Source: an uncultured Clostridia bacterium
GTDB lineage: Bacteria; Bacillota; Clostridia; Oscillospirales; CAG-272
Length of the DNA: 64,000 bases
NCBI GenBank assembly: GCA_947631765.1
Contig: CANRMP010000004.1
Coordinates: 1 to 64,000, forward strand
Reading direction: 5' to 3'
Position 1 is the first letter of the stretch, and each line of letters begins with the position of its first letter. The position numbers and the translations under genes were made by a program. The notes under the pieces were generated by a model. That model saw only the letters and a list, made by a program, of their open reading frames with translations. It had not been told where the DNA came from and made no database searches. Positions 27,501 to 36,022 of this stretch are shown here, one piece after another.

Positions 27501-28994
27501 GACCTCTGTAACCTCTCCGCCCCGAATTTTAACGGCTCCTATTTCGGTTATCTTACAGCTGACAGCAGACAAGCCGGTTGTCTCTATGTCAAAGACCACC
27601 ATTTCGTCCTCTTCAAATACAACCGCCGAGTCGCCGTAAGCGGCTCTTGCGGTGTCGTCTACAAAATACGCCTCAATGCCGTAAAGAGGCTTTACCTTCT
27701 TTTTCGCGCAAGCGTCCTTTATCAGGGGATACGCCTGAACGTTCCCGTGGTCGGTGATTGCAATTGCATCCCACCCCCAGCTTTCCGCCGTTTCAATGGC
27801 AAACTCGGGAAAGGTCAGGGCGTCCATTGTGGACATGTTGGTGTGCATGTGCAGCTCCACGCGCTTTTCTTGAGCGTCATCCATTCGCTCAATCTTTTTT
27901 ATCCGCGCGACTGCGGTCGCAGATATATACTGCTCGTTGTCGTATTTGTCCTCGTTGCCGTTTCCGTAAACTGCCAGCCATATGTTATAAAGAGTGAGCA
28001 CGGTGGAAACGCCGCGCTTTATAGAACGCTCGCTTTTTGATATTGCTTTTTCAAGAAGCGCCGTTTCCTCGGGGTCAGCCACAATTCTTACATTTATTGA
28101 CGAGTCGTTGTCGGTAAGTCCTATTGTAATTACCGCCTTTGTCCCCGCCTTGTTCATATGCATGTCATAGGAATTGACCTGTCCGAGAATCACCACGCCC
28201 TTTGCGGTCTTTGCAATATCCCTTATCGGCACAGGCGTGATATTAAAGCTCTCGCCGTACAGCATTTCGGGGTCTTTAATATCAAAGGTCATATTTCCCG
28301 AGGTACATATTCCGTCCTCATTCTTAAAGCTTACCGGCGATGTTTGAAGTGAGTTTAAAATTTTCGGCTTTTGCGCCTCTTCGAGAGCTTTTTGCTCCTT
28401 TTCAAGACGGAGCTTTTCCGCCTTTGCAAGCTTTGCTCTTTGATATTCTGCGTCGGAAATGCGGGAAAGCTCACTGTTTTGCATATGTTCAAAGCCTTCA
28501 TAATCGAAGGCTTCCCTGTTTCCCTTAATTGTTATTATTTTTTCTATCCCGAACTCACTGCGAATGATATCAGACATTAATTTTTCGGTTCCGGCTTTGC
28601 AAACAAGGTCGGCGCCGCTTTTGCAAAAATCAAGAGTTATTAAAAATCCGTCGTCGGTACTGTTCACGGTGTAACATTCGAAAAAGCCGCGTGTCACAAA
28701 CCCCACTCTGTACGCTTCCTTTACTACCTCGTGTATGTATTCGGGGTAAAAGGTGTACTCGGGGTATTTGGGCAAAATCCGCGCCGAGGTGAGCTCGTAC
28801 TGCTTTTGTATCTCTTCCTCTATCTCAAAAAGGCGCTCTTTAGGCACGATATTGTCAAAGCTCATTTCAAATTCAATACACCTGCGCTCCTTGTCAACGC
28901 GGATCTTGAAATCGGTAAGTTCCGACAGAACCTCCCTTGCCCGAGAGCCGGGGGTGTACCTTGAAACCTTTTTGTAAAAATCCTGAACGTCCAT
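24549..28994 (-). CDS. polC: DNA polymerase III PolC-type alpha subunit
   Basis: About 1481 aa replicative polymerase of low-GC Gram-positives. N-terminal domain and OB fold (about 1-375), PHP domain opening with HMHTNMS (382-388) and interrupted by the DnaQ-like 3'-5' exonuclease with DIETTGL (469-475), then the C-family polymerase core with KSPDIDLNFSGE (two catalytic Asp) and a zinc pair CPKC...CPKC just before it. The last segment is a helix-hairpin-helix and SLF tail, probably the clamp-binding end. ATG 28994 has GAAGGA 7 bases upstream; an in-frame TTG at 29009 lacks one. Last gene of the pyrH operon. Confidence 0.96.
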   Translation of the reverse strand: MDVQDFYKKVSRYTPGSRAREVLSELTDFKIRVDKERRCIEFEMSFDNIVPKERLFEIEEEIQKQYELTSARILPKYPEYTFYPEYIHEVVKEAYRVGFVTRGFFECYTVNSTDDGFLITLDFCKSGADLVCKAGTEKLMSDIIRSEFGIEKIITIKGNREAFDYEGFEHMQNSELSRISDAEYQRAKLAKAEKLRLEKEQKALEEAQKPKILNSLQTSPVSFKNEDGICTSGNMTFDIKDPEMLYGESFNITPVPIRDIAKTAKGVVILGQVNSYDMHMNKAGTKAVITIGLTDNDSSINVRIVADPEETALLEKAISKSERSIKRGVSTVLTLYNIWLAVYGNGNEDKYDNEQYISATAVARIKKIERMDDAQEKRVELHMHTNMSTMDALTFPEFAIETAESWGWDAIAITDHGNVQAYPLIKDACAKKKVKPLYGIEAYFVDDTARAAYGDSAVVFEEDEMVVFDIETTGLSAVSCKITEIGAVKIRGGEVTEVFNTFVDPCEHIPENITVLTGITDEMVKGAPSQEEAVRSFLSFAGDRLLIAHNASFDTGFIRKVCEDFHIPFKNSYLDTLSLSRYINPDLKRHKLDDLAKYYKLGDFNHHRASDDAQMLAAIFFKMTAKMREEGMQTLSEVNKVMESNANPIKLRTYHMIILVKNMVGLKNLYKMISASYLDYFYRVPRIPKTMLDGMREGLIIGSACEAGELFSAILSGRPEEKIKEIASYYDYLEIQPLCNNRFLIDNGTLKSDEELMDINRRIVKLGEELGKPVCATCDSHFLNKEDEIYRKILQKGMKYSDADRDTGLYLRTTEEMLGEFEYLGKEKAYEVVVTNTRMIADSIERLLPIPDGAFTPKMEGAEEDLQKLCWDRAMEWYGYEGKIPKIVSDRLEKELTSIINNGFAVLYMIAQKLVYYSESQGYLVGSRGSVGSSFVATMAGITEVNPLPPHYRCPKCRYSEFVDDPSIGSGFDLPTKLCPKCSTKLYPDGHDIPFETFLGFKGDKSPDIDLNFSGEVQGRVHKYTEELFGAENVFRAGTLGTLASKTAYGYVMKYLEEKQIHLNKAEINRLVNGCVGVKKTTGQHPGGIVVIPREYSVYDFTPVQHPADDANSDIVTTHFPFAYLHDTILKLDELGHDVPTKYKWLEKYTGVSVMDVPMNDPNVYKLFVSLEPLGLKSGDIDCKMGTYALPEFGTRFVQKMLEETRPKSFADLLQISGISHGTDVWTGNAQELIANGTCTVSEVIGTRDSIMLTLIRYGLDNSLAFKIMESVRKGKGLTPEWEDEMRAHNVPQWYIDSCKKIKYMFPKAHAAAYVMSAIRIAWFKIYKPIEFYAAYFSVAPGGFDATIVMKGRAGVLEEIDAIDKRAKEKTSTPKDADSLATLQLVNESMARGIKYLPIDLYKSGAREFIPENGKIRMPFYTLPGLGESAAESIVRVRENGKIFSREELRIKGGLTKAVMELLDKYGVLDGLSETNQISLF

Positions 28995-29083
28995 GTCTTT
29001 TTCCTTCAAATCCTGCCCACTGTCGCGTTTTTTGATATTTTGTCCTTAGTTTTGCAAACAAAGCTTAAAAAATGCCGCAAATG

Positions 29084-30169
29084 TCACTGCATTCTGTTTA
29101 TTTCCTCAATAAGCCTGTCCACTATCTCATTTTCGGGAACGCGGCAGATTTCTTTTCCCTTTTTAAAGAGTATTCCCTCTCTGACACCGCCCGCAATGCC
29201 GATATCCGCCTCGCACGCCTCGCCCGGTCCGTTGACAACGCATCCCATAATTGCAACCTTTAAATACCTTTTGGGATTTATCTCGTCTCTTCTGCTCTCA
29301 AATTCATTGACAAGACTTATAATATCAACCTTGGTTCTGCCGCAGGTTGGGCAGGAAACAAGGTCAACACTCGCGCTTTGTGAATTTTTCATAATTCCGA
29401 GCGCTTCGAGGATTTCTTTTCCGATTTTCACCTCGTTTACAGGGTCGGCTGTGAGCGAAACTCTTATTGTGTCGCCGATACCGAGAAGCAGTGCGCCCCC
29501 TATTCCTATTGCCGATTTGACCGAGCCGCGCTTTTCGGAGCCTGCCTCTGTAACGCCAAGGTGAATGGGATAGTTGCAGCTTGCGGCGACTATTTTGTTG
29601 GCCTCAACCATTCTTGAAACGTCAGAGGATTTTATCGCAACGATAATATTGTCAAAGTCGTATCTTTCAAGCAGTGAAATATTATTTAGCGCGCTTTGCG
29701 CCAAGGCGTCCGAGGTAGGAGCGCCGTATTTTGCAAGAATATCCTTCTCGATACTGCCGCTGTTTACACCGATTCTTATCGGGATATTTTTGGCGCGGCA
29801 TTTATCGGCGACTGCCCTTATCCTGTCGCTCTCCCCTATATTTCCGGGGTTTATTCTGATTTTATCCGCGCCCGCGTCGGCACACATGAGCGCTAAGCGG
29901 TAGTTAAAATGAATGTCGGCGACAAGGGGAATTTTGATATCTGAGCATTTGAGCTTGTATATTGTGTCTACCGCGCGGTCTGTGGGTACGGCAAGACGGA
30001 CTATGTCGCACCCCGCCCCCTCAAGCGCTTTTACCTGAATGTAGGTGGCTTCATAGTCCTCGGTCGGGGTATTTGTCATTGATTGAACGCTTATCGGGGC
30101 GTCACCTCCGATAAACAGATTGCCGACCTTTATTTTTTTACTCTTTCTTCTTATCTCGTTATAGTTCAT
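29084..30169 (-). CDS. ispG: 4-hydroxy-3-methylbut-2-enyl diphosphate synthase
   Basis: 361 aa GcpE/IspG, the penultimate MEP pathway enzyme, holding a [4Fe-4S] cluster. The TIM-barrel start VQSMTNTPTEDYEAT, and cluster Cys in SCPTCGRTKVD and MGCVVNGPGEA, are intact. It reduces MEcPP to HMBPP in the cytosol. Its start overlaps the rseP stop by 4 bases (ATGA), so translation is coupled. The next gene downstream is polC, 89 bases on. Confidence 0.96.
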   Translation of the reverse strand: MNYNEIRRKSKKIKVGNLFIGGDAPISVQSMTNTPTEDYEATYIQVKALEGAGCDIVRLAVPTDRAVDTIYKLKCSDIKIPLVADIHFNYRLALMCADAGADKIRINPGNIGESDRIRAVADKCRAKNIPIRIGVNSGSIEKDILAKYGAPTSDALAQSALNNISLLERYDFDNIIVAIKSSDVSRMVEANKIVAASCNYPIHLGVTEAGSEKRGSVKSAIGIGGALLLGIGDTIRVSLTADPVNEVKIGKEILEALGIMKNSQSASVDLVSCPTCGRTKVDIISLVNEFESRRDEINPKRYLKVAIMGCVVNGPGEACEADIGIAGGVREGILFKKGKEICRVPENEIVDRLIEEINRMQ

Positions 30170-31365
30170 ACAAACAAATTCACTATATCCTTAAACATTA
30201 TGAATATGGCGAAGCCGAAAATAAGCATCATTGCAACTCCGTTGATTTTCGCTCTGAGCTTTGCGCTTACCGGCTTTCTCCTTATAAGCTCGATGACGTA
30301 GAAAAGCAAATGTCCTCCGTCAAGAGCGGGAATGGGAAGCAGGTTAATTATACCCAAGTTTATCGAAAGCAGCACCACAATATAAAGGAAGCTCGTGCTT
30401 CCGCTTCGCGCGGCAGTTCCTATTTCACTTGAAACTCCGACCGGTCCCGAAAAAGCCTCTATTCCGTATTTGCCCACAACAAGGTCGTGAAGACTGTCCC
30501 AAACGGTTTTTATCATCATTCTGCCGTATTCGAGAGATTGAGACACAACCGAAAGAAAGTTCTTTTCCACCCGATAGACCATAAAGTCGACAACTCCGTA
30601 AGAGAGATTCGCCTTGTCCTCGGTCTCAATGGCAAAGGTGACGTCATGAAGCACCATCTTCTCTCCGCCCTTATAGCCTGTCATTTCTCCCTTGTCGTTG
30701 TAGCTTATGTCGGCGCCCCTCACTATTGTGATATCCATCGGCTGATACCCGTAATACATTATGGAGTACGCAAGGAACATGTGGGTATTTACCCTTGTGT
30801 TGTTTACCTTCAAAATAATATCGTTTTCACGAAGTCCGTCATTCTGACACGAAACGGCGCCCTCGTGAAACTCTGCAACTGCGGTTCCGCCCATTCCCTG
30901 CATACTTATCACCATGGCAAAGGAAAGCAGAAGCCCTATAATAATGTTGGTAAGTCCGCCCGCGGCAATTATTATCATTCTCTGCCAAACAGGCTTTTTG
31001 GAAAGCGCCCTCGGGTCGTCTTCATACTGCGCCCCATTGAGGCTTGCGTCTATGTTATTTTCAAAATCTTTGGAACCCTCTCCCGAAGGCTCGAGAGCAT
31101 ATTTTTTCCGAAGTGCCTCGTCCGCCTCGTCCTCACCGTTTTCGCCCACCATCTGAACATAGCCGCCTATCGGCAAGAGTCTTAGAGAATAGAGAATATC
31201 GGTCTTTTTGGACTTTCTTGAAATAATTTTAGGACCCATGCCTATTGAAAATTCAAGTATGTGAACGTCAAAAATACGCGCTGTTATATAGTGCCCGAGC
31301 TCGTGAACAAGAATAAGTGTACCGAACACAAGCACGGTAAGCGCTATGGTTATAAAAACAGTCAA
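30166..31365 (-). CDS. rseP: RseP/RasP-type site-2 membrane metalloprotease
   Basis: 399 aa M50 intramembrane protease. First helix carries HELGH (21-25), the zinc site; a PDZ domain occupies the middle third after a membrane helix, and IPALDGGHLLFY in the C-terminal part gives the third zinc ligand. It cuts anti-sigma factors and signal peptide remnants within the membrane. Part of the conserved dxr-rseP-ispG run; 55 bases after dxr. Confidence 0.93.
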   Translation of the reverse strand: MTVFITIALTVLVFGTLILVHELGHYITARIFDVHILEFSIGMGPKIISRKSKKTDILYSLRLLPIGGYVQMVGENGEDEADEALRKKYALEPSGEGSKDFENNIDASLNGAQYEDDPRALSKKPVWQRMIIIAAGGLTNIIIGLLLSFAMVISMQGMGGTAVAEFHEGAVSCQNDGLRENDIILKVNNTRVNTHMFLAYSIMYYGYQPMDITIVRGADISYNDKGEMTGYKGGEKMVLHDVTFAIETEDKANLSYGVVDFMVYRVEKNFLSVVSQSLEYGRMMIKTVWDSLHDLVVGKYGIEAFSGPVGVSSEIGTAARSGSTSFLYIVVLLSINLGIINLLPIPALDGGHLLFYVIELIRRKPVSAKLRAKINGVAMMLIFGFAIFIMFKDIVNLFV

Positions 31366-31420
31366 GCTAAACCTCCCGCTATATTAAACTGCTATAAAAG
31401 ACCTTGCCGCCGCAAATATT

Positions 31421-32584
31421 TCAGCCGCCCGCGGCGCGCAGAACTCTGTTTTTTGCCTCTTTTTGGGCGCAAAGTATGTCTTCAAGGGTCGGATTTTTGA
31501 TATTTTCAAAGCTGTACACCGTGTTTTGCACCAGCTTTGTTATGTCGGTAAAGGATATTTTCCCGTCAAGAAAGAGAGAGACCGCCTCATCGTTTGCGCC
31601 GTTCAGCACCGCTGGTATAACTCCCGCCCTTTCAAGCGCATAGGGAGCAAGGCTAAGTGAGGGAAAGCTCTCATAATCCGGCTTATAAAAGGTCAGCCTG
31701 CCTATGTCCGCAAGGTTTGTTTTCCTTACTATTCCCTTTTCTCTTTTGGGGTATGTTATCGCATACTGAATACACATTCTCATGTCAGGAAGGCTCATTT
31801 GGGCAATCAGCGCGCCGTCGACGTATTCAACCAGTGAATGTACCACGCTTTCTCTGTGGAGCACCACGTCGATTTTTTGCGGCTCAAAGGAGAAAAGATA
31901 CGCCGCCTCTATCATCTCAAAGCACTTATTCATAAGAGTTGCGCTGTCGATTGTTATTTTCTTGCCCATTTTCCATGTGGGGTGGGAGAGCGCCTGTTCA
32001 ACTGTCACGTTTTTGAGCTTTTCCGAGTCCATTCCGAAAAAAGGACCTCCGGAGGCGGTAAGGATAAGCCTTGAAACCTCCTCCCTTTTGCCGTTCATCA
32101 AGCACTGAAAAATCGCGCAATGCTCGCTGTCAACAGGCATAAGGGTGACTCCCTTTTCCTTCACCCTTTTCATGACAAGCTCCCCGGCAGTCACAAGCGT
32201 TTCCTTGTTGGCAAGAGCTATGTTTTTGCCACATTCTATCGATTTTAATGTGGGAAGAAGTCCGTCTGTGCCGATTATTGAGTTAATTACAGTATTCGCG
32301 CCGCAAGCCTCAATCATTTCAAGTATGCCGCCATTCCCGCAAAAAACCTGCGTATCGGTGTCGGCAAGGCTTATTTTTAAATCCTCAGCGCTTTTCTTAT
32401 CCGAGAGAGCGCAGTATTTTACATGAAATTTTCTTGCCTGTTCTTCAAGCAGCGCACTGTTTTGCCTTGCGGAAAGCGCACATACCTCTATGCCGTGATA
32501 AGCGCAGACGTCCAGCGTCTGGGTTCCTATCGAACCGGTTGAACCTAAAATTGCAAGCTTTTTTTTCTGAACATCCTTTACCAT
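31421..32584 (-). CDS. dxr: 1-deoxy-D-xylulose 5-phosphate reductoisomerase
   Basis: About 387 aa NADPH enzyme making MEP from DXP, first committed step of the pathway. NADPH motif LGSTGSIGTQTL at the start, ALANKETLVTAGE and the metal/substrate site PVDSEHCAIFQCL are intact. I start it at ATG 32584; the frame is open to 32668 but that overlaps the end of cdsA. AAAGGA lies 12 bases upstream, a little far. Confidence 0.95.
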   Translation of the reverse strand: MVKDVQKKKLAILGSTGSIGTQTLDVCAYHGIEVCALSARQNSALLEEQARKFHVKYCALSDKKSAEDLKISLADTDTQVFCGNGGILEMIEACGANTVINSIIGTDGLLPTLKSIECGKNIALANKETLVTAGELVMKRVKEKGVTLMPVDSEHCAIFQCLMNGKREEVSRLILTASGGPFFGMDSEKLKNVTVEQALSHPTWKMGKKITIDSATLMNKCFEMIEAAYLFSFEPQKIDVVLHRESVVHSLVEYVDGALIAQMSLPDMRMCIQYAITYPKREKGIVRKTNLADIGRLTFYKPDYESFPSLSLAPYALERAGVIPAVLNGANDEAVSLFLDGKISFTDITKLVQNTVYSFENIKNPTLEDILCAQKEAKNRVLRAAGG

Positions 32585-32657
32585 TTTTATGATTTTTCCT
32601 TTCGGGATATACGGGCATATTAAATAATGCAAAAAATCGGCTAAATCGCGGCGCTTT

Positions 32658-33482
32658 TCAGGCGACAAACGCCCAAACGCTTATAATGAGCATAAGAAAG
32701 GGCGCGCAGGCTATAACGCTGTCAAACCTGTCAAGCACTCCGCCGTGCCCGGGAAAAATAATTCCGTAATCCTTAATACCGTATTTTCGCTTTAAAAGCG
32801 ACATAACAAGATCCCCTATCATTGCCACAACGCTCAGCATCAGTCCGGCAATGACAAAGATAAAATATTTTATGTCCTCGTCAAGCAGTGCATCAAGCAC
32901 CGCGGCGTAAATAAGCATTGCTATTATGCAAGCGACAATTCCTCCTATCGCGCCCTCAACCGTTTTTTTGGGACTGACGTCAGGAATCAGCTTGTGCTTT
33001 CCGAAGGCGACTCCCGCAAAATACGCGCCGCTGTCGGTGACCCATGCGGCAACAAAGATGATAAGATACAAATAAGCGCCGTATGACGAATCGCGCACCA
33101 AAAGAATGCAGGAGAAGGTCACCGTTATGTAGAATATCATCATAAAAAGCTCGGATACCCTGTCAATTTGCACTTTGCCGCGCGAAAACAGCGAGATTGC
33201 GATGAGGATAAACATATAAACCACTGTCGCAAACATCATGTAAACGAGAAATATTTCAGTGTCTTTTATGAGGCGGGAAAGAATTACCGCCGCTCCGGTG
33301 TATGCATATGAGGCAAGCGAAAGCAATACGTTGTCTCTAAGCCCTATACATCCGAGCATTTCAAAGGCGGCAATAATCGAAAGAATAAGTATACAGGCGG
33401 TAAATGCGTGTGTATCCGAAAATATAAGAAACGGTATGAACACAGCCACAGCCACTATTGCCGTTATTATTCTGGTTTTCAT
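32658..33482 (-). CDS. cdsA: Phosphatidate cytidylyltransferase
   Basis: 274 aa membrane enzyme with about eight helices that makes CDP-diacylglycerol for phospholipids. The C-terminal signature, with GDLVMSLLKRKYGIKDYG and then FPGHGGVLDRFDS, is complete, and SPKKTVEGAIGG precedes it. It lies between uppS and dxr in the usual order. Confidence 0.94.
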   Translation of the reverse strand: MKTRIITAIVAVAVFIPFLIFSDTHAFTACILILSIIAAFEMLGCIGLRDNVLLSLASYAYTGAAVILSRLIKDTEIFLVYMMFATVVYMFILIAISLFSRGKVQIDRVSELFMMIFYITVTFSCILLVRDSSYGAYLYLIIFVAAWVTDSGAYFAGVAFGKHKLIPDVSPKKTVEGAIGGIVACIIAMLIYAAVLDALLDEDIKYFIFVIAGLMLSVVAMIGDLVMSLLKRKYGIKDYGIIFPGHGGVLDRFDSVIACAPFLMLIISVWAFVA

Positions 33483-33556
33483 TTTAAAGATTTACGTCTT
33501 TTTGGGACGTCCTTTCAAGTCAATGGTTTGTTTCTTTAATCAAAGACCGGTACTTT

Positions 33557-34273
33557 TTATCCGAGCCCGCCGTACCGTCTCTTGCGTTTGTAAAAGCACT
33601 CTATAGCCTTGTACAGCTCTTTTTCATCGAAATCCGGCCATAGGGTGTCCGTAAAATAAAACTCTGAGTACGCCGCCTGCCACAAAAGAAAATTGGAAAG
33701 CCGCATTTCCCCCGCGCTTCTTATTATGAGATCGGGGGGCGGAGAAAGCTTTGTGTAAAGATTTTTGTCAATATCCTCTTCGGTGATAGTCTTTTTGCCC
33801 TCTGCAAGCGCGGAATTTACCGCGTGAACTATCTCGCTTTTTGAGCCGTAGTTCATCGCAATATTGAGTATTTTTTTACCCTTGGAGCTCTTTTCTTCAA
33901 TCTCAAGCATCCTTTTTCGAAGTCCTCTTTCAAAGGGCGCCTTGTCGCCGAGAAAGACAATGCGCAGATCGTATTTGTCAAGCATTCTCTCCGCCTCGTC
34001 AAGATAGTCGGAAAGCAGTTTCATTATGCGGTCTACCTCTTCTTTGGGTCTTGACCAGTTTTCGGTGGAGAAGGCGTATACCGTCATATGCCTTAGTCCT
34101 ATCCTGCTGCAGCATTCGACGATATTTTTAAACGCCTTAGCCCCCGCCGCATGTCCCGAGCTTCTCGGGAGCCCCTTTGAGGTTGCCCATCTGCCGTTGC
34201 CGTCCATTATAAAGGCAATGTGAGAAAGGCGCTCGTCGCATATCGGCGCCGTGTTTTTCTTTTTACCGAACAT
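33557..34273 (-). CDS. uppS: Isoprenyl transferase (undecaprenyl diphosphate synthase)
   Basis: 238 aa cis-prenyltransferase that builds the C55 lipid carrier for cell wall synthesis. FIMDGNGRWA (21-30) includes the catalytic Asp24; FSTENWSRP and RSAGEMRLSNFLLWQ are conserved. It uses IPP made by dxr, ispE and ispG, also in this window. AAAGGTG precedes the ATG. It is separated from frr upstream by a hairpin. Confidence 0.95.
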   Translation of the reverse strand: MFGKKKNTAPICDERLSHIAFIMDGNGRWATSKGLPRSSGHAAGAKAFKNIVECCSRIGLRHMTVYAFSTENWSRPKEEVDRIMKLLSDYLDEAERMLDKYDLRIVFLGDKAPFERGLRKRMLEIEEKSSKGKKILNIAMNYGSKSEIVHAVNSALAEGKKTITEEDIDKNLYTKLSPPPDLIIRSAGEMRLSNFLLWQAAYSEFYFTDTLWPDFDEKELYKAIECFYKRKRRYGGLG

Positions 34274-34379
34274 CGTTACACCTTTTATTAAAATTAAAAA
34301 AACAACCGTAATGTCAAAATAAAGGCAAAGAGAGAAAAAAATTTGCGCTTTTTGCAGATATTTTGATACTTTAAAATCA

Positions 34380-34406
34380 GGTCTGCGGTGAGCCGTGCCG
34401 CAGACC
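34380..34406 (-). terminator. Hairpin between frr and uppS
   Basis: GGTCTGCGG / CCGCAGACC, 9 bp with a 9 base loop, followed on the minus strand by TGATTTT. It may partly end the pyrH-frr message before uppS. Confidence 0.6.
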
Positions 34407-34421
34407 CGTCTTGTTTTAAAT

Positions 34422-34976
34422 TTAAATTGCCATTATCTCCGCATTTTTCTTTTCAAGTACCGCGTCGACGTTCTTTATATATTTGTCGGTGAGCTCTTGA
34501 ACAGCCTTATCGGAAGACTTTTGCTCGTCCTCGGTCATTTCCGAGTTCTTTTTCATTTCCTTGCTCTTGTCGTTTGCTTCTCTTCTGATATTGCGGATTG
34601 CAACCTTGCACTCGTCGGCGTATTTTGCCGCCTGCTTGCAAAGCTCCTTTCTCCTCTCCTCTGTGGGCTGAGGGAAGATGAGTCTTATAACACTGCCGTC
34701 GTTTGCGGGCGTTATTCCGACGTCGGAAACAAGTATCGCCTTTTCAATAAGCCTTAAGGTGGATTTATCCCACGGCTGAATGGTGAGAGTTCTTGCGTCG
34801 GTCGCCTTTATCTGAGCGATATCCTTGATTTTTGTGGGCGCGCCGTAGTAATCGACAAACACCCTGTCAAGGACTGTCGAGTTTGCCTTTCCCGCTCTGA
34901 TGTACCCTAAATTCTCCTCAAGGTTCGCCACGGTTTTTTTCATTTTTTCTTCATATGCCTTTGTGTCGAGTTTCAT
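34422..34976 (-). CDS. frr: Ribosome recycling factor
   Basis: 184 aa, normal length. It splits post-termination ribosomes with EF-G. Conserved ANLEENLGYIRAGKAN near the start and IRLIFPQPTEERRKEL in the middle. Lies 37 bases after pyrH in the standard pyrH-frr pair. Confidence 0.95.
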   Translation of the reverse strand: MKLDTKAYEEKMKKTVANLEENLGYIRAGKANSTVLDRVFVDYYGAPTKIKDIAQIKATDARTLTIQPWDKSTLRLIEKAILVSDVGITPANDGSVIRLIFPQPTEERRKELCKQAAKYADECKVAIRNIRREANDKSKEMKKNSEMTEDEQKSSDKAVQELTDKYIKNVDAVLEKKNAEIMAI

Positions 34977-35013
34977 ATCGCTTTTTCCTTTCGTCTTTTA
35001 TTTATTTCTTGTT

Positions 35014-35763
35014 TTATTCGGCAAGCACAATTGAATCGGCGCCGCAAACTACCGTTCCTACGCTCTCGCCGTTTATTGTTCTTATTATATTATCCATGTC
35101 GTCAAGCCCGAAAACGTGAATGGTTATGTTGTTTGCCATGCAGAAGGCTGTGGCGGTTATGTCAATGGCGGTGAGCTTTTTGGCAAGTATGTCCGAAAAG
35201 CTGAGTTGTTTGTATTTAAAGAGCGGCTCGTCGCTTTTTATATTGGGGTCGCGGTTATATATATAGCTTACATTTTTAGCAAAAAGCACCATGTCGGCGC
35301 CTATTTCCGCAGCTCTCAGTACCGCTGCGGTGTCGGTTGAAAAGAAGGGATTTCCGCTTCCTCCCGCAAAAATCACAACCTTTCCTTCTTCAAACGCGCG
35401 CTCTGCCCTTTCTTTTGAATAGCCCTCGCAAAAGCCTCCCATAGGTACCGAACAAAGCACCTTGGCGCTAACCCCGACCTGCTCCAAAAAATCGCATATT
35501 GCAAGCGAATTAATGACAGTCGCTATCATGCCCATGTGGTCGGCTCTGGCGGCGTCCATATCGTGACCCTGCCTGCCTCTCCAAATGTTGCCCGCTCCGC
35601 TGACAATTCCTATCTGCACACCGGAGCCTGTGCATTTTTTTATTGTCTTTGCAAAATCCTTGAGAATTTCAAAATTATAGGTTTCGTTTGTCCCCTTGCT
35701 GAAAGCCTCTCCGGATATTTTTAGCAGAATCCGCTTTTTTGCCATGCTTTTCGCGCTGTCCAT
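35014..35763 (-). CDS. pyrH: UMP kinase
   Basis: About 249 aa amino-acid-kinase fold enzyme converting UMP to UDP. KRILLKISGEAF opens the domain; VSGAGNIWRGR and IFAGGSGNPFFSTD are conserved. I choose ATG 35763 with GGGGGGA about 6 bases upstream rather than the in-frame ATG at 35793. First gene of the operon, with a near-consensus promoter at 35798-35826. Confidence 0.94.
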   Translation of the reverse strand: MDSAKSMAKKRILLKISGEAFSKGTNETYNFEILKDFAKTIKKCTGSGVQIGIVSGAGNIWRGRQGHDMDAARADHMGMIATVINSLAICDFLEQVGVSAKVLCSVPMGGFCEGYSKERAERAFEEGKVVIFAGGSGNPFFSTDTAAVLRAAEIGADMVLFAKNVSYIYNRDPNIKSDEPLFKYKQLSFSDILAKKLTAIDITATAFCMANNITIHVFGLDDMDNIIRTINGESVGTVVCGADSIVLAE

Positions 35764-35797
35764 GTGAAGTCCCCCCGTACCGTTTACATACATTAAT

Positions 35798-35826
35798 ATT
35801 TTAACTCAATTTTTCTTATTTGTAAA
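35798..35826 (-). promoter_or_regulatory. Sigma-A promoter of the pyrH-polC operon
   Basis: On the minus strand TTTACA (35821-35826) and TAAAAT (35798-35803), 17 bases apart, 35 bases before the pyrH start. Confidence 0.75.
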
Positions 35827-35939
35827 TACGTAAACAAGCTTTTTTACAATTTTTTAAAAATAATATATATAAGAGTCCCTCCAAATTGCCTCATTACAAA
35901 AATAATTCGCTCCGACTTGTTTAAATTTTGCTTTTTCTC

Positions 35940-35968
35940 TTGACGAAAGTCATAAAAAAATGTAAAAT
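35940..35968 (+). promoter_or_regulatory. Sigma-A promoter for the DUF1846 gene
   Basis: TTGACG at 35940-35945 and TAAAAT at 35963-35968, 17 bases apart. Confidence 0.75.
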
Positions 35969-35987
35969 AACAGTGAATATATAATTT

Positions 35988-36011
35988 AAAGGAGATTTGC
36001 CGAAAGCAAAT
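35988..36011 (+). promoter_or_regulatory. Shine-Dalgarno plus bridging hairpin before the DUF1846 gene
   Basis: AAAGGAG (35988-35994) lies 28 bases from the ATG, too far for normal use. Directly after it ATTTGC-CGAAA-GCAAAT forms a 6 bp hairpin (35995-36011). Folding would shorten the effective gap to about 11 bases. The same arrangement occurs before the CotH gene. Confidence 0.5.
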
Positions 36012-36022
36012 ATATAAATAAA